Source: an uncultured Brevibacterium sp. (GTDB taxonomy: Bacteria; Actinomycetota; Actinomycetes; Actinomycetales; Brevibacteriaceae). From it: a stretch of DNA of 12,972 nucleotides. The stretch is taken from positions 1 through 12,972 of the forward strand of contig CABTZE010000044.1 in the NCBI GenBank assembly GCA_902489215.1. The letters are read 5' to 3'. Numbering within the stretch: the first letter of the stretch is position 1; each line of letters starts with the position of its first letter. Positions 1 to 5,718 of the stretch are shown here, piece after piece. The translations under genes were made by a program, and so were the position numbers. A model generated the notes under the pieces. It was not told the origin of the DNA. It worked only from the letters and a program-made list of their open reading frames with translations, and searched no databases.

Positions 1-1037
1 GCATATTCGGCTCCCCACGCCAGCACATCGCGCGAAGCTTCCATCATCCTGCCGTAGTGGAGGAAGGAATGCAGTGCACCTTCCTCTAAATGGAACTCCC
101 TTTCGCGGCCGAATGTTCCCAGCACCTTGTCCAGGGCCCGCGAATCATCGGCCAGGGGGTCGAGTTCTGCGCCGACGATGAACATGGGCGGCACGGGTTT
201 GGAGTAATCGGCCGTCAGCGGGTCGACGTAGGGGCTGGCTTCGTGCTGCGCGCCCCGGTAGTGGGCTTCGAGCATGTCGTCGAGATCGTTTCGGCTCAGG
301 CCGTCCCACCAGCCGCCGTACAGGCGCATGGTGGCGGAGTCCCGCAGCCCGTACGTGCCGTAGTACAGCAGGAGTGAGCGAATCGATTCGAAGGGGCTGA
401 CCCCTGCGGGCTCCCCGACACTCGGGTCGTCGCTGAGGCCTGCCGCTTCGGCCGCAGTGCCGGGCTCATCGCGCAGAAGCAAAGTGGCTGTCAGCGACAG
501 GATCGCACCGGCGGAGTCCCCGGCGAAGGCAAGACGTTTGGGATCGATGCCGTGTTCGGAGCCGCGGGCTGCGAAGTAGGCGGCGGCACCGGCAACTTCG
601 TGCATCGCCTGCGGGAACACAGCTTCCGGGGTCAGTGAGTAGTCCACCGCAATGACCGCCGCTCCGGATTCGGCCGCCAGTACGCGCTGAATCCGGTCGT
701 GGGTATCAAGGTTGCCCACGCTGAAGCCGCCGCCGTGAATGAAGATGATCGCCGGCAGTGTTTCAGCATCCACGGGACGATGAATCCGCACGGAAACCGA
801 GGCCCCGGCCAGGGGCAACGTGAGGTTCTCGGTGCTGGCCATCTGCGGGCCGCCCTCGTTCCAGAATGTGCGTTCGTCGTTGTAGTCGGCGCGCATTGCC
901 TCGACCGGGTCAGCGCCGGCACCGTCAGAGCCAAGAGGTGTGCGCGCAAGCTGATGCCGGACGACAGCGGCCTGTTCGGGCGTCATTGCACGGCGAATGT
1001 GCGAGGGGATGGACTCAAAGGTCTGTTCGTCAGCCAT
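1..1037 (-). CDS. Alpha/beta hydrolase, HSL (hormone-sensitive lipase) type carboxylesterase; 3' end cut by window
   Basis: The minus-strand frame opens at ATG 1037 and stays open to base 1, giving 345 complete codons. Family members usually run 300-350 residues, so only a few C-terminal residues should be missing. The HSL oxyanion-hole motif HGGGF is at residues 101-105 and the nucleophile elbow GDSAG has Ser175. The usual acid and base are present as Asp293 (in AELDPLADD) and His323 (in ALHSFLHYG), so the full triad is intact. No signal peptide is visible, so it is probably cytoplasmic. The family hydrolyses short-chain acyl or aryl esters; the natural substrate cannot be read. The Shine-Dalgarno is weak: AGGTGA lies about 12 nt before ATG, so the next Met (residue 18) is a possible alternative start. 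The gene stands alone upstream of tRNA-Ser on the same strand, separated by a terminator. Confidence 0.93.
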   Translation of the reverse strand, partial: MADEQTFESIPSHIRRAMTPEQAAVVRHQLARTPLGSDGAGADPVEAMRADYNDERTFWNEGGPQMASTENLTLPLAGASVSVRIHRPVDAETLPAIIFIHGGGFSVGNLDTHDRIQRVLAAESGAAVIAVDYSLTPEAVFPQAMHEVAGAAAYFAARGSEHGIDPKRLAFAGDSAGAILSLTATLLLRDEPGTAAEAAGLSDDPSVGEPAGVSPFESIRSLLLYYGTYGLRDSATMRLYGGWWDGLSRNDLDDMLEAHYRGAQHEASPYVDPLTADYSKPVPPMFIVGAELDPLADDSRALDKVLGTFGREREFHLEEGALHSFLHYGRMMEASRDVLAWGAEY

Positions 1038-1055
1038 GGGGCAATCGTCTCACCT

Positions 1056-1076
1056 GTCCTATAGAGGTCCTATAGA
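1056..1076. repeat. Tandem 11-bp direct repeat (GTCCTATAGA x2) before the esterase gene
   Basis: GTCCTATAGA occurs at 1056-1065 and again at 1067-1076, an exact 11-bp period. Each copy contains the palindrome CTATAG. The repeat ends 19 bp upstream of the esterase start codon. An 11-bp period puts both copies on the same helix face, which would suit a regulator binding in the promoter or 5' leader. On the minus strand each copy also offers a TATAGG that could pass as a -10 box, but I see no matching -35. Function is inferred only from position. Confidence 0.4.
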
Positions 1077-1130
1077 ACGAGGGGATCGGCACGCGGAGGG
1101 CCTCTGCAGTGCCCGTCCACAATGGGAAAG

Positions 1131-1163
1131 ACCCCCCGAGAACTCAAGGTTCTCGGGGGCCTT
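1131..1163 (-). terminator. Rho-independent terminator of tRNA-Ser (probably two-way)
   Basis: CCCCCGAGAAC at 1133-1143 pairs perfectly with GTTCTCGGGGG at 1149-1159 around the loop TCAAG, an 11-bp GC-rich stem. Reading minus, it lies about 13 nt past the tRNA 3' end and is followed by TCTTTCCC. Reading plus, it is followed by CCTTTC. It should end the tRNA transcript and insulate the esterase gene beyond it. Confidence 0.85.
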
Positions 1164-1171
1164 TCACCGCT

Positions 1172-1263
1172 TGGCGGAGTTGGAGGGATTTGAACCCTCG
1201 GTCCCCAAACGCGAGGACTTCACCTTAGCAGGGTGACGCTTTCGACCGCTCAGCCACAACTCC
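1172..1263 (-). tRNA. tRNA-Ser(GCU), CCA encoded
   Basis: The reverse complement folds as a class II tRNA. The acceptor GGAGTTG pairs with CAACTCC, followed by discriminator G and an encoded CCA (1172-1174). The anticodon stem TCACC/GGTGA encloses loop CTGCTAA with anticodon GCT (1227-1229), which reads AGC and AGU serine codons. A long variable arm contains GTCC/GGAC, as serine tRNAs require, and the T arm is GAGGG-TTCAAAT-CCCTC. No mismatch suggests a pseudogene. No integrase or duplicated 3' end is present, so it shows no sign of being an integration site. Confidence 0.97.
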
Positions 1264-1273
1264 AGGCAGATAC

Positions 1274-1302
1274 AGGTTACATTCCAAGCGCCGCGGGAGC
1301 AA
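1274..1302 (-). promoter_or_regulatory. Candidate promoter of tRNA-Ser
   Basis: On the minus strand, TTGCTC (1297-1302) and TAACCT (1274-1279) are separated by 17 bp. The -10 ends 10 nt before the mature tRNA 5' end at 1263, so the expected start site falls just ahead of the tRNA. The match to the housekeeping sigma consensus is moderate. Confidence 0.45.
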
Positions 1303-1348
1303 AAGCACCTCTAACTGAAGCATCGGGGCCGAGGTGGAGCTCGCCTGA

Positions 1349-1378
1349 GCGTCGCATGTGACCTGTGCGACGCACAGG
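1349..1378. promoter_or_regulatory. Overlapping inverted repeats upstream of the LCP gene: candidate operator
   Basis: CCTGTGCG-A-CGCACAGG at 1362-1378 is a perfect 17-bp palindrome with one central base. It overlaps a second inverted repeat, GCGTCGCA (1349-1356) with TGCGACGC (1366-1373). Sharing the bases 1366-1373 makes the two pairings mutually exclusive. The palindrome centre is about 40 bp upstream of the candidate -10 box of the LCP gene, a position typical of an activator or upstream repressor site. No regulator gene is in the window. Confidence 0.45.
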
Positions 1379-1388
1379 CTCGGTACAC

Positions 1389-1415
1389 TTGCTGTTCAGC
1401 CGAGGAACATATACT
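1389..1415 (+). promoter_or_regulatory. Candidate promoter of the LCP-FAD operon
   Basis: TATACT (1410-1415) matches the -10 consensus at five of six positions. The -35 is weak: TTGCTG (1389-1394) with a short 15-bp spacer, or CTTGCT (1388-1393) with 16. A start near 1422 would give a leader of about 46 nt before the GTG at 1468. A weak -35 next to a palindrome is consistent with a regulated promoter. Confidence 0.4.
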
Positions 1416-1467
1416 CACCGCGCCGCTTCTGTGAGCGGCACGGCTGATGAATAGAGGAGACGACACG

Positions 1468-3606
1468 GTGACCGATTCTCACGACACCCCAGGCGACTCT
1501 GGCTCCGCTGGCGGCACAGACAAGCCGGACGGTGCAGGCACCACCCAGCATGGACGCTGGGACAATCTCCCTTCGCGCAGGGTTCTTCGCGCATCCTCTC
1601 GCCCCAACTTCCGCGGCGACAAACCCACCGGATCCCAGAGCGAAGAACCGTCCGCTCCGGAAACTGTCCGCCCCACACCGGCCTCTGAACACCACAACAC
1701 GCGCCACCTGGGCGACCCCCTTCCGTCACGCCGTGAACTTCGCGAGCAGCGCGAACGCGAAGAGCAGCAGCGCGCAGCACAAGCAGAAGAAACCGCACCG
1801 GCTGACGCGCCCACCGCCTCGCCCGCGGAATCGCAGGCAGCCCAACCCACCCGTTCGGCAGCAGCCACCCCGGCAACCGCGCCCGCCGCAGTGCCGGCTG
1901 CCACCTCGGCAGCGGCAGCCTCAGGAACGACAGCCGCCTCGACTGCAGCCTCGGCCTCACCGCGCACCGCACACCGCGACTTTGACGACAACGACAACGC
2001 CCAGCCGCGTCACGGCCAGCGCGGCGGCGATGGCTTCCCGTCGATCGTCACGTGGACGACGCTGGGAACGATGCTGCCGGGCCTGGCGATCGTTCGCCGC
2101 AACCGCAGATCCATCGCCGGATGGGTTCTGCTGTGCGGCTTCATCCTGGGCATCGCAGCCATCATCGTTACGGCCCTCGTCTACGGCCCGACGGCTTTTG
2201 CCAGCCGCGTGGTGTCCAGCCCGAAGATCCTGCGCTTCGCATCGGTTGTGCTCATTGTGGGGCTCATCATCTGGGTCCTTGTGATCCTGCGGTCCTTCGC
2301 AGTGTCCAAACGCGGCTTCCGCCTGCCCAAAGCACAGAAGGTGCTCAGCTGGGTGCTTGTAGCCAGCCTCATCGTGATCGTCGGCATTCCACTGAGCGTC
2401 GGCGCCGCGTACGCCAATGTCACTGCCAGCACCCTGTCAAAGGTATTCGGCGAAAACGGCGCCAAGGTGCTCAAACGCGAAGACCTGTGGGCAGACAAAG
2501 AGCGCATCAACGTCTTCCTCATCGGCCAGGACAGCTCGGACACCCGTCAAGGTGTTCGTCCTGACACCATGCTTGTAGCCAGCATCGACACGCGCAATGG
2601 GCAGACAACCCTGATTTCAGTCCCACGCAACCTGGCCTTCCCTGAATTCCCCGAAGACTCGAAGCTGGCAGAAACGTTCCCCAACGGTTTCCGCCCCACC
2701 GGCGATCCCACGGAGGACCTCATCAACGCGGTGTGGGACTGGGCTGAAAACTCACCCGAATCCGTCGGCGACACCCACGGTCTCGAACCGGGCATGTTCG
2801 CCACCATCCAGGCGGTTGAGGCCTCCCTTGGGCTGAAGCTCGACTACTGGACTGCCGTCAACATGCAGGGCTTCACCGACCTCATCACCACGATGGGCGG
2901 AGTCGAACTCGACGTTGAGCGCCCCATCCCGATGGGCGGCGGCACCAACCAGAACACCGGTGGGAAGAACCAGATCTTCGGCTGGATCGACCCGGGCCCA
3001 CAGCGTCTCGAAGGCAAGAAGGCCCTCTGGTACACCCGCAGTCGTGACGGGGCGGACAACTACGACCGCATGTGCCGTCAGCAGCGTTTCCTCAAGGCCG
3101 CTCTTGACCAGCTCAGCCCGCAGGAAATGGCGCTTAAGTACCCCAAACTCGCCGCGAGCGCATCCAACAACATCCGCACCGACATTCCTCTGTCGGACCT
3201 CAATGCATTCGCCGACCTCGCTATGGTCATGCGCGGCACCGAGGTGAAATCCGCCCAGATCACCAACGATGTCGTCAACACCCTCCACCCCGACTATGAC
3301 GACCTGCGCAAATGGGTAAAGAAGAACACCACCTCGGACGACGGCAAGAAGAAGGCCGACAAGTCCGCGAAGTCCTCGGACAACTCGAACAGCGCAGACA
3401 ATTCAGACAGCACGCCTGCCGACTCCGCCTCGCCATCAGAGGAACCGCAGGAGGAAACCGAGACCACGGAGCCCGGCATCGGCATGGAAACCGATGACGG
3501 CAAGTGCTACCCGCGCGGTTACAAGCCGGGCGACCCCTGGCCGGGCTACCCGCATAACGACAGGCTGCACGGAGGTGCGAACGCTGGGACCGGTGCCGAT
3601 GGCTGA
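1468..3606 (+). CDS. LytR-CpsA-Psr (LCP) family protein, cell-wall glycopolymer ligase
   Basis: LCP enzymes transfer glycopolymers from undecaprenyl carriers to peptidoglycan outside the membrane. The start chosen is GTG 1468: GGAG at 1456-1459 lies 8 nt upstream, while the in-frame ATG at 1447 precedes that site. The product is 712 aa. Residues 1-210 are a disordered, Ala/Pro-rich cytoplasmic tail holding LPSRRVLR (34-41) and LPSRRELR (85-92). Three TM helices follow at about 216-240, 258-278 and 292-316. The LCP domain spans about 346-620 with family arginines and aspartate at R364/D366 (VRPDTM), R387 (SVPRN), R524/R526 (YTRSR) and D533/R534 (YDR). A Ser/Asp/Glu-rich tail ends with a Cys680-Tyr-Pro segment. 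Cys536 and Cys680 could form an extracellular disulfide (inference). Its last 8 nt overlap the next gene, implying coupled translation. Confidence 0.92.
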   Translation: MTDSHDTPGDSGSAGGTDKPDGAGTTQHGRWDNLPSRRVLRASSRPNFRGDKPTGSQSEEPSAPETVRPTPASEHHNTRHLGDPLPSRRELREQREREEQQRAAQAEETAPADAPTASPAESQAAQPTRSAAATPATAPAAVPAATSAAAASGTTAASTAASASPRTAHRDFDDNDNAQPRHGQRGGDGFPSIVTWTTLGTMLPGLAIVRRNRRSIAGWVLLCGFILGIAAIIVTALVYGPTAFASRVVSSPKILRFASVVLIVGLIIWVLVILRSFAVSKRGFRLPKAQKVLSWVLVASLIVIVGIPLSVGAAYANVTASTLSKVFGENGAKVLKREDLWADKERINVFLIGQDSSDTRQGVRPDTMLVASIDTRNGQTTLISVPRNLAFPEFPEDSKLAETFPNGFRPTGDPTEDLINAVWDWAENSPESVGDTHGLEPGMFATIQAVEASLGLKLDYWTAVNMQGFTDLITTMGGVELDVERPIPMGGGTNQNTGGKNQIFGWIDPGPQRLEGKKALWYTRSRDGADNYDRMCRQQRFLKAALDQLSPQEMALKYPKLAASASNNIRTDIPLSDLNAFADLAMVMRGTEVKSAQITNDVVNTLHPDYDDLRKWVKKNTTSDDGKKKADKSAKSSDNSNSADNSDSTPADSASPSEEPQEETETTEPGIGMETDDGKCYPRGYKPGDPWPGYPHNDRLHGGANAGTGADG

Positions 3607-5650
3607 TATTGCGATCATCGGCATGGGCCCGCGGGGCCTGACTGTTCTGGAGCGCCTGGTTGCGCTGTCGTCTGCTGGGACGGACGAGGCGCCGCCCCGG
3701 CTGCGCATTCATGTGATCGATCCGTTCCCGCCGGGTGCGGGTCGGGTGTGGCGGACGGATCAGAGTCCGTCGCTGCTGATGAACACAACAGCGGCCGAGC
3801 AGACGGTGTTCGCAGACGAATCCTGTGGTGTGCCGAATCCGGATCAGGGGCCGTCGATGGCCGAATGGTCGACGGATCCGCGCAGTCCGGGCTCGTATTT
3901 CCCCAGCCGTGTTGAGTACGGCCGGTATCTGCGCGATTCCTACCGGCGAATCGTCGCCCGGGCGGAAGAAACACAGACCGCGGACGTCATCCCGCATCAG
4001 GCGCGCGTCACCGACATCACCGAACCAGACGGCACTGACGGCCAGCAGGTTCTGCGCTTGTCCGATGGCAGCCGCCTGGCTGTCGACTACACCGTGCTGT
4101 GCTTGGGCCACATTGAGGCGCGTCTGACGGATGAGCGCCGTTCCTATGCTGAGCTCAGCCGCGAGCCCGGTGTCGAATACCTGCCGCCGTGCCTGCCTGC
4201 TGAAACTCCCGTCAACCACCTCAAACCGGGCGAACCGGTGGTCTTCCGCGGTTTTGGGCTGAACTACTTCGACCTGCAGGATCTGCTCACCACCGGTCGG
4301 GGCGGCACGTTCACGCAGAACCCGGACGGCACGCTGAAATACCACCCCAGCGGGCTCGAACCGATCCTCGTGCCCTCTTCGCGCCGCGGTGTCCCCTACC
4401 GGTGCAAGCCGATCACGGAAGCGCACCCGCTGTCTACGTGGGAGCTGCGCTATTTCACTCCGGAGAACATTCAGGCTCTAGTAGACGCCCAGGCGGCTGA
4501 GGGCCAGAAGCTGAGCTTCAACGACCATCTGTGGCCGCTGATTCTGGCCGACATCCGCTCAGCCTGGTATCGCACGCTCTATCGGGTGCACCCCGAGGCT
4601 TTCAGCGCCGATCCGCTTCACATGCACGATGCGCTGACCCACGCCGTCACCGAACACATCGGGGCTCGCGCAGGCCGCACTGAAAAGGGCGGCAAAGCGG
4701 CCTTAGCTGCCGCAGCCCCTGTCGCAGCAAAATCGTCGGCAGCAGCCGCTGTCGGCTCGCACCGCAGTCAGCACGCACCTGACAGCCGTGAGCGACCCTC
4801 TGGAGGCACTCCTGCGGGGCACCTGACGCAGGCCTCCCCCAATTGGGTTTCTGTCGAACGAAGGGTGCTTGCTGATCCCAGCTTTGCGCTTGATCTGCAC
4901 CGGCTGCTGCGCCCCATGGACGATGTTGAATTCGCAGACCCGGACACCGATCTGCGCGAATGGATGCTGCAGTTCCTGCGCCGTGACCTCGCCGCGGCAC
5001 AGGCCGGCCCCACGGGGTCTCCCGGCAAGGCTGTTTTCGCCGCCCTGTGGGCTGCGCGCAACCTGCTGAAGACTGTCGTCATCGACGATCTACTGGATCC
5101 GGTGAGCTTCACATCAGAGGTTCGCGGCTGGTTTGAGGGCTTTGTGTCCGGTATCTGCGATGGCCCTCCCCCGCAGCGCTTTGCCGAGCTCATTGCGCTG
5201 ACTGAGGCTGGTCTTGTCGACTTCATCGGCCCTGACGTGCAGATCAAAACCGTCAGCGGTCCCGGGCGCGGCCATTTTGTGGCCACAAGCCCGGCCGTGG
5301 ACAGGCCGATCCGGGCAACCGCGCTCGTGGACGCTTCGACACCCGGCAACAACGTCCGGTTTGCCGATGACGAACTCATGAACTCAATGCTGGACCGCGG
5401 CCAGGTGCGGCCAGCGGTCATCGCAACCCCGACGGGCGTTGACATGCCCCTGACGGGGCTGGATGTTGACGGTCCCGCGTACCGCACAGTCACCTCGGAC
5501 GGCACAGTGCACCCGCGCCGTTTCGCGTTCTCGATTCAGCTTTCAGCCGTGCAGCTGGGCCTGGCGATCGCCGCCAACCCCAATGCCAAGGCACAGAGCC
5601 TTATTGATGCCAACTCGATCGCCCAGGCGATCATCGACGACCTCACCTGA
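3599..5650 (+). CDS. FAD/NAD(P)-binding protein (NAD_binding_9-like, two Rossmann motifs)
   Basis: This 683-aa cytoplasmic protein begins with a Rossmann fingerprint, ADIAIIGMGPRGL, with GMGPRG at residues 8-13. It continues with DPFPPGAGRVWRTDQ and LLMNT segments typical of the broad FAD-NAD(P)-binding family PF13454. A second nucleotide-binding-like motif, FRGFGLNYFDL, is at 216-226. Residues about 356-416 are an Ala/Ser/Gly-rich, probably disordered insert. The C-terminal half ends with an LVDASTPGNN strand and an amphipathic helix. ATG 3599 is preferred because the fingerprint starts three residues later and GGGA (3586-3589) is 9 nt upstream. GTG 3593 is a near-equal alternative. The stop of the LCP gene (3604-3606) lies within this gene, so the two are coupled. 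The reaction and substrate are unknown; members of this family are poorly characterised. The gene is followed by a strong terminator. Confidence 0.85.
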   Translation: MADIAIIGMGPRGLTVLERLVALSSAGTDEAPPRLRIHVIDPFPPGAGRVWRTDQSPSLLMNTTAAEQTVFADESCGVPNPDQGPSMAEWSTDPRSPGSYFPSRVEYGRYLRDSYRRIVARAEETQTADVIPHQARVTDITEPDGTDGQQVLRLSDGSRLAVDYTVLCLGHIEARLTDERRSYAELSREPGVEYLPPCLPAETPVNHLKPGEPVVFRGFGLNYFDLQDLLTTGRGGTFTQNPDGTLKYHPSGLEPILVPSSRRGVPYRCKPITEAHPLSTWELRYFTPENIQALVDAQAAEGQKLSFNDHLWPLILADIRSAWYRTLYRVHPEAFSADPLHMHDALTHAVTEHIGARAGRTEKGGKAALAAAAPVAAKSSAAAAVGSHRSQHAPDSRERPSGGTPAGHLTQASPNWVSVERRVLADPSFALDLHRLLRPMDDVEFADPDTDLREWMLQFLRRDLAAAQAGPTGSPGKAVFAALWAARNLLKTVVIDDLLDPVSFTSEVRGWFEGFVSGICDGPPPQRFAELIALTEAGLVDFIGPDVQIKTVSGPGRGHFVATSPAVDRPIRATALVDASTPGNNVRFADDELMNSMLDRGQVRPAVIATPTGVDMPLTGLDVDGPAYRTVTSDGTVHPRRFAFSIQLSAVQLGLAIAANPNAKAQSLIDANSIAQAIIDDLT

Positions 5651-5659
5651 CCAGCCCAG

Positions 5660-5709
5660 AACAAAGGACGAGGCGGAAACTCACCTGAGTTTCCGCCTCG
5701 TCCTTTGTT
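5660..5709. terminator. Bidirectional terminator between the convergent FAD-protein and YhgE/Pip genes
   Basis: The arms at 5660-5683 and 5686-5709 are a perfect 24-bp inverted repeat beginning AACAAAGGACGAGG, with CC at the centre, so the real loop is probably CACCTG or similar. It starts 9 nt after the plus-strand stop and ends 9 nt before the minus-strand stop at 5719. The outer arm reads TCCTTTGTT on plus and the same on minus, giving a weak T-rich end in both directions. Confidence 0.9.
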
Positions 5710-5718
5710 GTCAGCTGA

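Noticed and set aside
1172..1263. tRNA-Ser as an integration site for a mobile element
   Set aside because: No integrase, no duplicated tRNA 3' end and no compositional break were seen.
1447..1467. ATG 1447 as start of the LCP gene
   Set aside because: The good Shine-Dalgarno (1456-1459) lies inside this extension and is ideally spaced for GTG 1468.
3494..3598. An upstream start at 3494 for the FAD protein
   Set aside because: The added residues are Arg/Thr-rich and unrelated to the family; the Rossmann motif begins right after ATG 3599.
3275..4426. A 383-codon minus-strand frame across the LCP/FAD junction
   Set aside because: It is Arg-rich and low in complexity, and it crosses two well-supported plus-strand genes.
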